Counted from the first letter of the stretch, positions 33,277 through 42,636 are shown. The stretch: 53,966 bases of DNA from Rhodobiaceae bacterium (GCA_009885825.1 VFJY01000086.1:1-53966), one strand, 5' to 3'. Notes: generated from the letters alone by a model not told the origin. A program made the numbers and translations.

Positions 33277-33762
33277 ATGTTACATGAAGCTGAAACCTGG
33301 GTTGCCGTCGCCTTCATCCTGTTCGTCGCCCTTGGGATCTATCTCAAGGTTCCCGCGATGATTGCCAAGATGCTGGACGAGCGGGCTGACAACATTTCCC
33401 GCGAGCTGGCCGAAGCCAAGAAGCTCCGCGAAGAAGCGCAGGCGCTTCTGGCGGAATACCAGAAGAAGCGCGTTGAAGCGGAAAAAGACGCGGCCAACAT
33501 CGTGGCGCAGGCCAAGATTGAGGCTCATGCTTACGCCGAAGAAACCCGCAAGAAACTGGGAGAAACCATCGAACGCCGCACCAAGCAGGCCGCCCAGAAG
33601 ATAGCCCAGGCGGAAGCTGCAGCCGTGAAGGAAGTACGCATGGTTGCCACGGATGCCGCAATCGCTGCCGCGTCCAAACTGGTGGGTGAGGCCGTGTCCG
33701 GCACCAAGGGCGCCAAGTTCATTGACGAGTCAATTGCTGCGGTGAAGAGCCGGTTGAATTAA
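33277..33762 (+). CDS. atpF: F0F1 ATP synthase subunit b (peripheral stalk)
   Basis: A 161-residue stalk subunit with an N-terminal membrane segment (TWVAVAFILFVALGIYL) and a long coiled coil rich in Ala, Glu and Lys (REEAQALLAEYQKKRVEAEK and onward). It partners b' in the peripheral stalk. It is the last gene of the operon, and no F1 genes (atpHAGDC) follow, which is the split arrangement usual in alphaproteobacteria. Its stop overlaps that of the convergent toxin gene by four bases. Confidence 0.94.
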   Translation: MLHEAETWVAVAFILFVALGIYLKVPAMIAKMLDERADNISRELAEAKKLREEAQALLAEYQKKRVEAEKDAANIVAQAKIEAHAYAEETRKKLGETIERRTKQAAQKIAQAEAAAVKEVRMVATDAAIAAASKLVGEAVSGTKGAKFIDESIAAVKSRLN

Positions 33763-34202
33763 GCCCCGTTAAAGCGTTCGCCGGTCCAGGGATTGAGGAC
33801 GGGAATACTGGCATTGGCCATATCCTTGGTATTGCGCGTTACCACGGTGAGGTGATGAACTTTCGCAGTCGCCGCTATCCAGACATCGACAAGCGACAGG
33901 TTTTTTCGCCTTCTTGCGCTTTCATCAACCAGACCGATTGCCGCAAGCACCACATCCTCCGACAGATCAAGTGATTTATCGCCAAAATATGGACGAAGGC
34001 TTCCGTCCAACCAGTCAGCAAGCGCATGTCGCAGGGCGGCATCAGCTGTCGCGTCTATACCTTTTCTGATTTCCGCGAAACAAACGATGCTGGTGTAGAG
34101 CAAAGCCCGTGGCTGCTGCACCAAGAAATCAACCACCCGGTGTTCAGGTTTTGGTTTTCGCCATTCCGACATGACATTTGTATCTAAAAGCCAGCCTGTC
34201 AC
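33759..34202 (-). CDS. PIN-domain toxin, VapC/FitB type
   Basis: A 147-residue PIN-domain nuclease. The acidic active-site residues Asp7 (LLDTNVMSE), Glu44 (CFAEIRKG) and Asp106 (SLVDVWIAATA) are present, with the usual terminal TRNTKDM segment. VapC-type toxins cut specific tRNAs or other RNAs; FitB-like members resemble this sequence most. It is preceded and overlapped by four bases by its antitoxin gene (stop-start ATGA). It converges on atpF with a four-base overlap, so readthrough of either gene would affect the other. Confidence 0.9.
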   Translation of the reverse strand: MTGWLLDTNVMSEWRKPKPEHRVVDFLVQQPRALLYTSIVCFAEIRKGIDATADAALRHALADWLDGSLRPYFGDKSLDLSEDVVLAAIGLVDESARRRKNLSLVDVWIAATAKVHHLTVVTRNTKDMANASIPVLNPWTGERFNGA

Positions 34203-34474
34203 AGTTCAACAGGCCGATTGCGGGCTTTCATGCCAGCGCGCGAAAATTCACTTTTGCCCAAAAGCCGCAAAGGTGAATTGTTCAGAATATCAACGAGGCT
34301 TGCGCCGGTGGCCGCATCGCCAGCCGATTCTCCCGAATCATCCGCCACAATTTTGACTGCTGCCTTGCCATGCACTGTAACAGTTTGCGGCCCTTCGGTC
34401 TGCGCCCTTTTCACGACTTCGCTGAACTTCGCCTTGGCCTCCTGCAGGGACCAGACGCGGGTATGCTTATTCAT
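34199..34474 (-). CDS. Type II antitoxin, Phd/YefM family
   Basis: A 91-residue antitoxin with the Phd/YefM N-terminal DNA-binding pattern (VWSLQEAKAKFSEVVKRAQT, then GPQTVTVHGKAAVKIVA) and a polar C-terminal tail that would wrap the toxin. It begins 12 bases inside a perfect 29-bp palindrome, with the ribosome binding site (GGAGAA) between them, so autoregulation by the antitoxin or the toxin-antitoxin complex is likely. It is the first gene of the pair and overlaps the PIN toxin gene by four bases. Confidence 0.9.
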   Translation of the reverse strand: MNKHTRVWSLQEAKAKFSEVVKRAQTEGPQTVTVHGKAAVKIVADDSGESAGDAATGASLVDILNNSPLRLLGKSEFSRAGMKARNRPVEL

Positions 34475-34485
34475 GGGCTTTCTCC

Positions 34486-34514
34486 AATTCTGACTAGTCA
34501 GACTAGTCAGAATT
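34486..34514. promoter_or_regulatory. Perfect 29-bp palindrome, probable autoregulatory operator of the toxin-antitoxin pair
   Basis: AATTCTGACTAGTC at 34486-34499 and GACTAGTCAGAATT at 34501-34514 are exact reverse complements around a single central A (34500). Inside it are two copies of the palindrome GACTAGTC, nine bases centre to centre. A TTGACA-like -35 (minus strand, 34528-34523) places the -10 region inside the palindrome, so bound repressor would block RNA polymerase. Confidence 0.8.
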
Positions 34515-34534
34515 TAGTTAATTGTCAATTACCC

Positions 34535-37435
34535 CTACTCCGCCGCGTCCATGTAGTTGGCCATGGGCGGGCAGGTGCAGACGAGGTTGCGGTCGCCGTA
34601 GACATTGTCGACCCTGGCGACAGGTGGCCAGTATTTGTCGTTGGGATAGCCTTTGAGGGGGAAAAAAGCTTTTTCTTTTGAGTAGGGATGTTTCCAGTCA
34701 CCCAGCAGCAGCCGGTGGGTGTGTGGCGCGTTCTTCAACACGTTGTCCTGCCTGTCGGTTTTGCCCTCTTCGACTTCGGCGATTTCTTTCCGAATTTCGA
34801 TCAGGGCGTCGCAGAAGCGGTCCAACTCGCCTTTGGCTTCGGATTCGGTGGGTTCGATCATCAGTGTATCAACCACGGGGAAAGACATGGTGGGGGCGTG
34901 GAACCCGTAGTCAACCAACCGCTTGGCCACGTCCTCAACGGTGATACCCGTGCGGTCCTTCACCCAGCGCAGGTCGATGATGCATTCATGGGCCACATGG
35001 CCGCCAGGGCCCGTATAGAGAATGGGGAAATGCGGGGCGAGGCGCCTGGCCATATAGTTGGCGTTGAGGATCGCCATGATAGTTGCCTTGCGCAGGCCGG
35101 GACCGCCCATCATGGCGATATAGGTCCACGAGATGGGCAGGATCGATGATGAGCCCCAGGGGGCGGCCGAAACCGCACCCAGCGACTGGTTGCGGCCTGC
35201 CGCCGGATTGACGCCATCAATGACGCTGTGGCCCGGCAGGAAGGGCGCCAGATGGGCCTTGACGCCGATGGGGCCAACACCTGGCCCGCCGCCGCCATGG
35301 GGAATGCAGAAGGTTTTGTGGAGGTTCATGTGGCAGACGTCAGCGCCCAATTCTGCCGGGCGGACGACGCCCACTTGGGCGTTGAGATTGGCGCCATCAA
35401 GATAAACCTGACCGCCATGCGCATGCACGATGGCGCAGATATCCTTCACCGCCACCTCGAACACGCCGTGGGTTGAGGGGTAAGTGATCATCAGGGCGGC
35501 GAGGCTATTCTTGTGGGCCTCGGCTTTGGACTTGAGATCGGCCACATCAACGTTGCCCTGCCCGTCGCAAGCCACGACCACGACGCTCATGCCCGCCATG
35601 ACCGCTGAGGCGGGATTTGTGCCGTGGGCGGAAATCGGGATGAGGCAGATGTTGCGATGGCTTTCACCGCGGCTCGCGTGATAGCCAGCAATTGCGAGCA
35701 GCCCGGCATACTCGCCCTGACTGCCTGCATTGGGTTGCAGCGACACCGCATCAAAGCCTGTGATCTCTGCCAGCATGGCTTCAAGTTCTTCGAAGAGCTG
35801 CTGGTAGCCCTGGGTTTGATCGAGAGGCGCGAAGGGATGCAACAGCGAGAAACCGCGCCATGTCACCGGGATCATTTCGGACGTCGCATTGAGCTTCATG
35901 GTGCAGGAACCGAGGGCTATCATGGAGCGGTCAAGCGCCACGTCCTTGGCCTGCAGGTGGCGGAGGTAACGCAGCATTTCGGTTTCGGAATGATAGAGTT
36001 CAAAAACGGGATGGGTGAGGTAGCTCGAGGTCCGCTGCAGCGATTTCGGAATGACCTCTTGCACGCTCTTGTCAACTGCGTCCATGTCGAAGTTCTCAAG
36101 CGCGTCGGTTTTGAACACAGTCAGGAGCTTGGCCAGTTCCTCGCGCCGCGTCGATTGATCAAAGCTGACGCCGAGGTGATCGGCGTCGACAAAGCGCAGG
36201 TTGATGCGCTTTTCCTTGGCGCGGGCAAACAGCGTATGGGCGCGGCCCGGCGCATGGATCGTCACCGTATCGAAGAAGGATTTGGTGACAACCTCATAGC
36301 CATAAGACGCGGCTGTGCGGGCGAAAATTTCGGCAAACCGGTGCGTGCGTTCCGCCATTTTTCGGATGCCTTTGGGGCCGTTGTAAACCGCGAACATGGA
36401 GGCCACGACAGCGAGCAGCACTTGCGCCGTGCAGATGTTGCTGGTGGCTTTTTCACGCCTGATGTGTTGCTCGCGGGTTTGCATGGCCATGCGAAGTGCG
36501 CGGTGACCTTCAGCATCAATCGATACGCCAATGATGCGGCCCGGCATGGCACGCTTGAACTCCTCGCGCGTGGCAAAGAAGGCTGCATGCGGCCCACCAA
36601 AACCCATCGGCACGCCGAAGCGCTGGGAGGAACCTACGGCAATATCGGCTCCCAATTCGCCGGGAGGCGTTAGCAGTGCGAGCGCCAACAGATCAGTTGC
36701 CATGATGGCGAAGGCACCTGCGCCGTGCAGCTTGTCGATGATGGAACGATAGTCCCGCACTTCACCCGATGAGCCGGGATAGGACAGAAGGGCGGCGAAA
36801 ACAGTTTCCGGCTTCAAGTCCTTGGCGGGATCGCCAATCACAACTTCATACCCGAATGCGTGGGCGCGGGTTTGGATGACGCCGATGGTCTGCGGATGCG
36901 TGTCTTCATCCACAAAGAAAGTGTTGGCGGTGGTTTTGACCAGCCGCCTGGCCATGGCCATGGCTTCGGCCGCGGCGGTGGCTTCATCGAGGAGCGACGC
37001 ATTGGCGAGATCGAGACCGGAGAGATCGACGATGACCTGCTGGAAATTCAGCAGGGCTTCGAGGCGACCCTGGCTGACCTCAGCCTGGTAGGGCGTATAG
37101 GCCGTGTACCAGCCCGGATTTTCCAGCACGTTGCGGAGGATGACCTTGGGTGTGATCGTGCCGTAATAACCCATGCCGATCATCGACACGAACACCTCGT
37201 TGCGCTCCACCATGCGGCGGAGATAGGACAGCGCGCTGCGCTCAGCCTTGGCCTTTGGCAGGTCGAGGGGGCGCGACAGCCTGATTTTTTCCGGCACAAC
37301 CTTGTCAATGAACTCTTCGAGTGTCTTCGCGCCTACTTCGCGCAGCATCTCGGCCGTTTCCACCTCACTTGGGCCAATGTGGCGGCGAATAAAATTGGCA
37401 CGGGGCTCAAGTTCAGCGAGAGTTGCGCGGGTCAT
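34535..37435 (-). CDS. gcvP: Glycine dehydrogenase (decarboxylating), P-protein of the glycine cleavage system
   Basis: The single-chain 966-residue P-protein decarboxylates glycine and passes the aminomethyl group to lipoyl-GcvH. Both halves of the fused fold are present. The PLP lysine is Lys707 in [18 protein letters not shown]. The start at 37435 ([10 protein letters not shown]) has an AAGGAA ribosome binding site; an in-frame ATG 12 codons upstream would run into the gcvH-gcvP gap without support. It is the third gene of gcvT-gcvH-gcvP. Its end lies close to the toxin-antitoxin palindrome. Confidence 0.97.
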   Translation of the reverse strand: MTRATLAELEPRANFIRRHIGPSEVETAEMLREVGAKTLEEFIDKVVPEKIRLSRPLDLPKAKAERSALSYLRRMVERNEVFVSMIGMGYYGTITPKVILRNVLENPGWYTAYTPYQAEVSQGRLEALLNFQQVIVDLSGLDLANASLLDEATAAAEAMAMARRLVKTTANTFFVDEDTHPQTIGVIQTRAHAFGYEVVIGDPAKDLKPETVFAALLSYPGSSGEVRDYRSIIDKLHGAGAFAIMATDLLALALLTPPGELGADIAVGSSQRFGVPMGFGGPHAAFFATREEFKRAMPGRIIGVSIDAEGHRALRMAMQTREQHIRREKATSNICTAQVLLAVVASMFAVYNGPKGIRKMAERTHRFAEIFARTAASYGYEVVTKSFFDTVTIHAPGRAHTLFARAKEKRINLRFVDADHLGVSFDQSTRREELAKLLTVFKTDALENFDMDAVDKSVQEVIPKSLQRTSSYLTHPVFELYHSETEMLRYLRHLQAKDVALDRSMIALGSCTMKLNATSEMIPVTWRGFSLLHPFAPLDQTQGYQQLFEELEAMLAEITGFDAVSLQPNAGSQGEYAGLLAIAGYHASRGESHRNICLIPISAHGTNPASAVMAGMSVVVVACDGQGNVDVADLKSKAEAHKNSLAALMITYPSTHGVFEVAVKDICAIVHAHGGQVYLDGANLNAQVGVVRPAELGADVCHMNLHKTFCIPHGGGGPGVGPIGVKAHLAPFLPGHSVIDGVNPAAGRNQSLGAVSAAPWGSSSILPISWTYIAMMGGPGLRKATIMAILNANYMARRLAPHFPILYTGPGGHVAHECIIDLRWVKDRTGITVEDVAKRLVDYGFHAPTMSFPVVDTLMIEPTESEAKGELDRFCDALIEIRKEIAEVEEGKTDRQDNVLKNAPHTHRLLLGDWKHPYSKEKAFFPLKGYPNDKYWPPVARVDNVYGDRNLVCTCPPMANYMDAAE

Positions 37436-37445
37436 GAGCGGTTCC

Positions 37446-37817
37446 TTAGTGACTGGCGACGAATTTGTCATAGGCGGGTTTGTCCATGAGGTCGTTTAGT
37501 TCGGCGGGGTTTGAGAGCTTGATTTTCATGAACCAGCCGCCGCCTTCGGCGCCGCGGTTGACGAGAGCCGGATCGCCTTCGAGTTCCTTGTTGACGTCAA
37601 CGACTTCACCTGTGACGGGTGCATAGACTTCGCTGGCGGCTTTGACGCTTTCGACGACGGCTGCCTCGCCACCCTTGGTGACTTTCTTGCCAATGGCCAG
37701 CAATTCCACGAACACCACGTCGCCCAATTGTTCCTGCGCATGATTGGTGATGCCGATGGTTGCTATGTCTCCTTCGACGCTCACCCATTCATGATCCTGT
37801 GAAAACTTAACTGGCAT
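37446..37817 (-). CDS. gcvH: Glycine cleavage system H protein
   Basis: The 123-residue lipoyl carrier protein. The lipoylated lysine is Lys59 in [16 protein letters not shown], at the usual position. It shuttles the aminomethyl intermediate between GcvP and GcvT and then the reduced lipoyl arm to dihydrolipoyl dehydrogenase (encoded elsewhere). Length is typical. It is 12 bases after gcvT and ten before gcvP. Confidence 0.97.
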   Translation of the reverse strand: MPVKFSQDHEWVSVEGDIATIGITNHAQEQLGDVVFVELLAIGKKVTKGGEAAVVESVKAASEVYAPVTGEVVDVNKELEGDPALVNRGAEGGGWFMKIKLSNPAELNDLMDKPAYDKFVASH

Positions 37818-37829
37818 CTTGTTGACTCC

Positions 37830-38957
37830 TCAGCGTTTGTAATTATGGGGGACGAACGGAAGTGAAATGACCTGGGCGGGCATGGAATTGCCGCGCACCA
37901 CAAGCTGGACGGCAGTATCTGCTTTGGAAAAAGCAGCCTCAACATAACCCATGGCCACGGGGCCGTTGGCCGTTGGGCCGAAACCGCCGGATGTGATCAC
38001 GCCGATCTGGCGGCCTGTCATATCCGTGATGACGGTTCCCTCGCGGGCAGGCGCCCGGCCCTCGGGCTTGATGCCGACACGCTTGCGGACCGGGCCATCG
38101 GCAATTTCTTTCAGTACGCGCGCAGTCCCCATGAAGCCGCCTTCGATTCTGCGGCGCTTCTGAATTGACCAGAGCAGATCTGCTTCGACAGGGCTGGTCG
38201 TTTCGTCAATGTCGTGACCATAGAGGCAGAGGCCTGCTTCAAGCCGGAGGGAGTCCCTCGCGCCGAGGCCAATGGGTTTGACTTCTGGTTCGGTTAGCAA
38301 GAGTTGCCAAAGCCTGGCGGCGTCCTTGTCCCAGATTGAAATCTCATAGCCATCTTCGCCGGTGTAACCCGAACGCGATATATGGGCGGTGATGCCAGCC
38401 AAATCGAGAGACTCATAGCTCATGAAAGCTATCTCGCGTACGGCGGGATTGATCCGCGCCAGCACGGCTTCGGCCTTCGGCCCCTGGAGTGCTATAAGGG
38501 ACATGCCCTCCCCGCGCTTCAAGGTGACCGCAGGCGGTAAATGTTTTTCAAGATGGGCGAAGTCTTGGCGCTTGCGGCCCGCATTGCACACGATGTATAG
38601 CCAGCCTTCGTATCCCGGGTAGGCCGCTCTCGTAATCATCAGATCATCGAGAATGCCGCCTTCCTCGTTCAGGAATTGCGAATACCGGATTTGTTTGGGT
38701 TTCAGGGCCGCGATATCGGCGGGCACCAATATCTCCATGGCCGCAGCTGTCGTTGCCTGATCGGGACCAATAATGAACGCCTGCCCCATGTGAGAGACAT
38801 CAAACAGGCCGGCATGGGTTCTGGTCCAATTATGCTCCGCGAGAATCCCGGTTGGGTATTGCACCGGCATTTCATAGCCTGCGAAAGGCACCAGCTTGGC
38901 ACCAAGCGCCGCATGCTGCGCGTAAAGGGCAGTTCGTTGAAGGGGTGCTTCGCTCAT
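37830..38957 (-). CDS. gcvT: Aminomethyltransferase, T-protein of the glycine cleavage system
   Basis: This 375-residue protein transfers the methylene group from aminomethyl-GcvH to tetrahydrofolate, releasing ammonia. Typical sequence includes AHAGLFDVSHMGQ, the folate-site stretch SRSGYTGEDGYEIS and the catalytic Asp region ARDSLRLEAGLCLYGHDID. It is the first gene of the operon. Its ATG is preceded by AGGAGCC and, further upstream on the same strand, by a tandem glycine riboswitch. Confidence 0.96.
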   Translation of the reverse strand: MSEAPLQRTALYAQHAALGAKLVPFAGYEMPVQYPTGILAEHNWTRTHAGLFDVSHMGQAFIIGPDQATTAAAMEILVPADIAALKPKQIRYSQFLNEEGGILDDLMITRAAYPGYEGWLYIVCNAGRKRQDFAHLEKHLPPAVTLKRGEGMSLIALQGPKAEAVLARINPAVREIAFMSYESLDLAGITAHISRSGYTGEDGYEISIWDKDAARLWQLLLTEPEVKPIGLGARDSLRLEAGLCLYGHDIDETTSPVEADLLWSIQKRRRIEGGFMGTARVLKEIADGPVRKRVGIKPEGRAPAREGTVITDMTGRQIGVITSGGFGPTANGPVAMGYVEAAFSKADTAVQLVVRGNSMPAQVISLPFVPHNYKR

Positions 38958-39011
38958 TTAGGCTCCTGACAATGAATGACAAGCCCTGCAGATAACTGGC
39001 GCCTGGCCTGC

Positions 39012-39193
39012 CCCCTCTGTCAGAAAACCTGAGAGTTTTCATCTGGCATAGCCAGACTTGCTCCTACGGTGAGATGGGCATAACGCCATCTGCTCTCCAG
39101 AGTTCAGAAAACGCGGCGGTCCTTTTGCCTGAGAGTTTCCGGGGCGGTTGCTCCTTCGGCGCCGGGGCTGCCCCCGATCTCTCCCGCTTGGCG
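39012..39193 (-). promoter_or_regulatory. Tandem glycine riboswitch upstream of gcvTHP
   Basis: On the minus strand two copies of the glycine aptamer occur in series. The first, about 39187-39120, has GCGGGAGAGA, GCCGAAGGAGCAA and CGGAAACTCTCAGGCAAAAGG. The second, about 39103-39014, has CTGGAGAGC, CCGTAGGAGCAAG and AAAACTCTCAGG before a CAGAGG closing element. The conserved GGAGCAA and CTCTCAGG cores appear in each at the expected spacing. Glycine binding is known to switch such operons on when glycine is in excess. The control element is near the second aptamer and the gcvT ribosome binding site; whether by attenuation or translation is not resolved. Confidence 0.92.
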
Positions 39194-39293
39194 TTTTATG
39201 CGAACAGGATGAAGGCTAGAGGGATGAACCGGAAAAGGCAAGTGCGGCTCTTGGATTCTTGACATCTATCGCTCCCCCTCGCATGTAAGCCAC

Positions 39294-40250
39294 ATGTCGA
39301 AGCCCCCTCTCACTGTCTTGCTTGCGGCGCCACGCGGGTTCTGTGCTGGTGTGGTGAGGGCCATTGATATTGTCGAGCGGGCGCTCGCCCTCTATGGGGC
39401 CCCGGTTTATGTGCGCCACGAGATTGTGCATAACAAGTTTGTGGTGGACGACCTCAAGGCCAAGGGGGCGATTTTCATCGACGAGCTGGATGAAATTCCG
39501 GCGGGCGACAGGCCGGTTATTTTTTCGGCCCACGGGGTGCCCAAGGCGGTCCCGGCTGCTGCCAGCCTGCGCAGGCTTTTTCAGATTGACGCGACCTGCC
39601 CTTTGGTCACCAAGGTTCACATGGAAGCCCAGCGCCACCATGCGGAAGGCCTGGAAATCATCCTGATTGGCCACCGGCATCACCCGGAAGTGATCGGCAC
39701 CATGGGGCAGTTGCCGGAGGGCGCCATCACGCTGATTGAAACGGTTGATGACGTTGCGGCGCTCAAAGTCAGGGATGCCGGGAAACTCGCCTATGTCACG
39801 CAAACCACGCTTTCGGTTGATGATACGCGCGATATTATTGTGGCATTGCAGCAGCGCTTTCCCGCCATTCGCGGGCCGTTGCGGGAAGATATCTGCTATG
39901 CCACCACAAACCGCCAGGAGGCGGTTAAATCCATCGCCGATCGAATTGATTTATTGCTGGTGGTGGGGGCGCCCAACTCCTCCAATTCAAAACGCCTGGT
40001 TGAAGTGGGTGAAAAAAATGGCTGTGCGCGCGCCCTGCTGGTTCAGCGGGCCAGCGATTTGAATTGGGCGGAGCTTGCTGGATTGCGCACCATTGGTGTC
40101 ACGGCTGGCGCGTCCGCGCCGGAAATTCTGGTGAATGAAATTGTCGATGCGTTCCGGTCCACCTATGACGTGACTGTCGAAAACGTCGTGCTGCGGGAAG
40201 AGAATGTGTCATTCAAGCTGCCGCGCGAGCTTCGCGATGCCGCCCCATGA
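39294..40250 (+). CDS. ispH: 4-Hydroxy-3-methylbut-2-enyl diphosphate reductase
   Basis: The 318-residue enzyme of the last MEP-pathway step makes IPP and DMAPP. Three iron-sulfur cluster cysteines are seen: Cys17 in APRGFCAGV, one in [11 protein letters not shown] and one in [11 protein letters not shown]. The catalytic Glu and Ser-Asn elements are in [10 protein letters not shown] and [11 protein letters not shown]. It is divergent from the gcv operon and its stop overlaps the rnhA start (ATGA). In many relatives thrB lies between ispH and rnhA, but not here. Confidence 0.97.
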   Translation: MSKPPLTVLLAAPRGFCAGVVRAIDIVERALALYGAPVYVRHEIVHNKFVVDDLKAKGAIFIDELDEIPAGDRPVIFSAHGVPKAVPAAASLRRLFQIDATCPLVTKVHMEAQRHHAEGLEIILIGHRHHPEVIGTMGQLPEGAITLIETVDDVAALKVRDAGKLAYVTQTTLSVDDTRDIIVALQQRFPAIRGPLREDICYATTNRQEAVKSIADRIDLLLVVGAPNSSNSKRLVEVGEKNGCARALLVQRASDLNWAELAGLRTIGVTAGASAPEILVNEIVDAFRSTYDVTVENVVLREENVSFKLPRELRDAAP

Positions 40251-40690
40251 CGGCAGGCAAAGTTATTGTTCACACGGATGGCGCGTGCTCGGGAAATCCC
40301 GGCCCTGGCGGCTGGGGAGCCATTCTCGAATTCAACGGCACGCGGAAAGAACTTTCAGGCGGCGAGGCGCTGACCACCAATAACCGCATGGAGCTGACTG
40401 GCGCCATCGTGGCGCTCGAATCCCTGAAGCGGCCCTGCAAAGTGGAGATGCATGTCGACTCGGCCTATGTCAAAGATGGCATCACAAAATGGATCCACGG
40501 CTGGAAGCGCAATGGCTGGAAAACGGCGGACAAGAAGCCGGTGAAGAACATGGAGCTTTGGCAAAGGCTGGATGCGGCGCTCGCAAACCATGAGATTTCA
40601 TGGCGCTGGGTCAAGGGCCACGCCGGCCACGCGGAAAACGAACGCGCCGACGAATTGGCGCGTGAGGGCATGGCATCCTTTAAGCGCTAA
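40247..40690 (+). CDS. rnhA: Ribonuclease HI
   Basis: A 147-residue RNase HI that degrades RNA in RNA-DNA hybrids. The catalytic acidic residues are Asp11 ([11 protein letters not shown]), Glu49 ([10 protein letters not shown]), Asp71 ([10 protein letters not shown]) and the Asp in NERADELA. The handle region [15 protein letters not shown] is present. It is translationally coupled to ispH by a four-base overlap, and its 3' end overlaps the convergent peroxiredoxin gene by 11 bases. Confidence 0.97.
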   Translation: MTAGKVIVHTDGACSGNPGPGGWGAILEFNGTRKELSGGEALTTNNRMELTGAIVALESLKRPCKVEMHVDSAYVKDGITKWIHGWKRNGWKTADKKPVKNMELWQRLDAALANHEISWRWVKGHAGHAENERADELAREGMASFKR

Positions 40691-41168
40691 CCAAAAGTTG
40701 CTCAAGAATGGTGTCGGCGCCGGAAACATTAACGCCGGGCTTGTCTTCCACATTAAGCTTCCGCACGACGCCATTGTCGACGATCATCGAGAACCGTCTG
40801 ATGCGTTCACCCATGCCGCTCATGCTTTTATTGAGACCGATGGCCCTGGCGAAATTCCCATCGCCATCGGACAACATGATTATCTTGCCATTTGTGCCTG
40901 CATGCTTGGACCAGGCATTAACCACATGAATATCATTCACGGTGACACAGACAATCGAGTCGACACCTTTGGCTTTGATTGCATCAGCGTTGCTCAGGAA
41001 GCCCGGCAGGTGGTTCCTGCTGCAAGTGGGTGTAAACGCACCCGGAACACCAAAAAGCACAACTTTTCGGCCAGCGAAGATCACGTCCGTCGCAACACTC
41101 TGGTGACCGTCGCCGGTCACCGTCATGAAGTTAACCTCCGGGAGACTGTCACCAACCGCAATCGTCAT
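40680..41168 (-). CDS. Peroxiredoxin, Prx5/glutaredoxin-dependent type
   Basis: A 162-residue thiol peroxidase. The peroxidatic Cys49 lies in the [16 protein letters not shown] motif typical of the Prx5 branch, and the loop [14 protein letters not shown] and [17 protein letters not shown] also match. It reduces hydrogen peroxide and alkyl hydroperoxides with glutaredoxin or thioredoxin as donor. No second Cys suggests a 1-Cys mechanism unless the Cys in VCVTVND serves as resolving. The gene is convergent with rnhA and 36 bases downstream of the DsbD-domain gene on the same strand. Confidence 0.92.
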   Translation of the reverse strand: MTIAVGDSLPEVNFMTVTGDGHQSVATDVIFAGRKVVLFGVPGAFTPTCSRNHLPGFLSNADAIKAKGVDSIVCVTVNDIHVVNAWSKHAGTNGKIIMLSDGDGNFARAIGLNKSMSGMGERIRRFSMIVDNGVVRKLNVEDKPGVNVSGADTILEQLLVSA

Positions 41169-41204
41169 GGAAAAACCCTTGAAATATTACTTGTCCATGA
41201 CTGC

Positions 41205-41951
41205 TTAATTGACGGTGATCACTTGTTCAATGCCAGAATCGCCAAGGGCCAGTGTCACTTTCAGGGGTGAATTTCGAAGTTTCGAAAGATCTTTCATGCC
41301 CGCAATTGGCAGCCAGGCTTCGCCGGGCGACACGTCAAACAGCGGATTGCCAAAATAGGCTGGGGCTTCGCTTTCCACGAAAATATCAGCTACGGTCCGG
41401 TTCAGCGCCAGCACCAGCATGGGGATTTCCTGTTTGGTTTCCATCCGGGCGTTCAAAATCGCAACTTCAATCCGGGGAACGCGATTTTTCCACAGCTCTA
41501 TCAACGGACTCAGTTCCGTCGAGTTCAGGTCCAAGCTCATTTCGGAATTTGCCGGAATGCAGACATCCTTGCAAACCGCAAAAAACAAACTGAGTTTCAG
41601 GGATACCGGTTCATCGGGATTATTTGATTTAACCAAAAGCGGAAACACGACCTGGTCATGATACCCCACCGTCTCGCCGCTCAGGTCCTTGAAGCGGCCT
41701 GGAATGGGATACATCACCTCGACCGATTCCAGGTTGCTTGAACCTGTCCAATCAAACTGCGGCGGAATTCCCGCCTCTCCCGGCATTTTCCAATAGGTTT
41801 TCCAGCCGGGTTCCAATTCGATCAAGAGGCCAGCCTCGGCATTGCCGCCAGCGAACAGCGAAACCTCATAGGGCTGCGGCAACTGACTTCTGGCAGGCGT
41901 CGCGAGTATGGAACCAGCACCCAGGGCGAACACTATATGTCTTCTGTTCAT
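41205..41951 (-). CDS. Stand-alone DsbD N-terminal (alpha) domain-like periplasmic protein
   Basis: A 248-residue exported protein: signal peptide about residues 1-23 (HIVFALGAGSILATPARS), then an immunoglobulin-like domain resembling the N-terminal sensor of the disulfide reductase DsbD. The paired cysteines are in FFAVCKDVCIPA. The membrane and thioredoxin domains of full DsbD are missing, so it would need a separate membrane electron donor. Start was set at 41951 because a TATAAT lies over the upstream ATG (41960). It lies upstream of the Prx5-type gene on the same strand; a redox role for the pair is inference. Confidence 0.8.
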   Translation of the reverse strand: MNRRHIVFALGAGSILATPARSQLPQPYEVSLFAGGNAEAGLLIELEPGWKTYWKMPGEAGIPPQFDWTGSSNLESVEVMYPIPGRFKDLSGETVGYHDQVVFPLLVKSNNPDEPVSLKLSLFFAVCKDVCIPANSEMSLDLNSTELSPLIELWKNRVPRIEVAILNARMETKQEIPMLVLALNRTVADIFVESEAPAYFGNPLFDVSPGEAWLPIAGMKDLSKLRNSPLKVTLALGDSGIEQVITVN

Positions 41952-41958
41952 GGCAAAC

Positions 41959-41988
41959 ATTATAACTTTGAATGGCGCGGTTTCCCAA
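41959..41988 (-). promoter_or_regulatory. Candidate promoter of the DsbD-domain gene
   Basis: On the minus strand TTGGGA (41988-41983) is followed after 18 bases by a perfect TATAAT (41964-41959). The expected start of transcription would fall at or next to the ATG at 41951, which would make the message leaderless or nearly so. The -35 matches four of six positions. This also argues against the ATG at 41960. Confidence 0.45.
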
Positions 41989-42048
41989 TCAATTTGTCGT
42001 CACAATGGAGTGCTTCTCTCCGGCTTGAATTCGGGATAACTTGCGTTT

Positions 42049-42636
42049 ATGTCCGCTGCCAACTTTCTTGAGGGTCAAATCCTGATTGCCATGCCAGGCA
42101 TGGGCGACCCACGCTTTGACAGGTCCCTGGTGTTCATCTGCTCGCACAGCGAAAATGGCGCCATGGGCATCATTGTGAACAAGACGGCGCCGATGATGTT
42201 TTTCTCCGACCTTGTCGACCAGCTGAAGATCGTGCCGCATGGCGATATCCGCGATCTCGATCAGTCGGTTCTGAACATGCCGGTGCTGTTTGGCGGGCCA
42301 GTTGAGCAATTCCGCGGCTTTGTTCTGCACAGCACGGATTACCTTTCCAACAAGACGAGTCTCCCCATCAACAACGGCGTGGCTCTCACGGCCACCCTGG
42401 AGATATTGCAGGCCATCGCCAAGGGTAATGGCCCTGGCAAGGTGATGCTCGCATTGGGCTATTCAGGCTGGGTTGCCGGGCAGCTTGAGAATGAAATCCA
42501 GCACAACAGCTGGCTGCATTGCGAGGCCGATGATGAACTCATCTTTGGCGCCAACAATGACGCAAAATACGCGCGCGCCCTGAAGAAGATAGGCGTCGAT
42601 CCCAGCATGCTGTCGCCGCAGTCAGGCCACGCCTGA
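42049..42636 (+). CDS. YqgE/AlgH family protein (UPF0301)
   Basis: A 195-residue protein of the YqgE/AlgH family. Markers are the N-terminal LEGQILIAMPGMGDPRFDRSLVFIC, the GAMGIIVNK segment, VLFGGPVEQFRGFVLHS and ALGYSGWVAGQLENEI. Function is unknown; some homologues have been tied to transcriptional regulation. It is divergent from the DsbD-domain gene. Its 3' end overlaps the large EAL gene by 15 bases in convergent orientation. Confidence 0.93.
   Translation: MSAANFLEGQILIAMPGMGDPRFDRSLVFICSHSENGAMGIIVNKTAPMMFFSDLVDQLKIVPHGDIRDLDQSVLNMPVLFGGPVEQFRGFVLHSTDYLSNKTSLPINNGVALTATLEILQAIAKGNGPGKVMLALGYSGWVAGQLENEIQHNSWLHCEADDELIFGANNDAKYARALKKIGVDPSMLSPQSGHA

Noticed and set aside
34486-34514. 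29-bp palindrome read as an intrinsic terminator
   Set aside because: It is AT-rich, has a one-base centre with no usable loop and no T run, and sits at the antitoxin promoter; an operator fits better.
35624-36673. 349-codon plus-strand open frame opposite gcvP
   Set aside because: Antisense shadow of the P-protein; gcvP has continuous family motifs across the same span.
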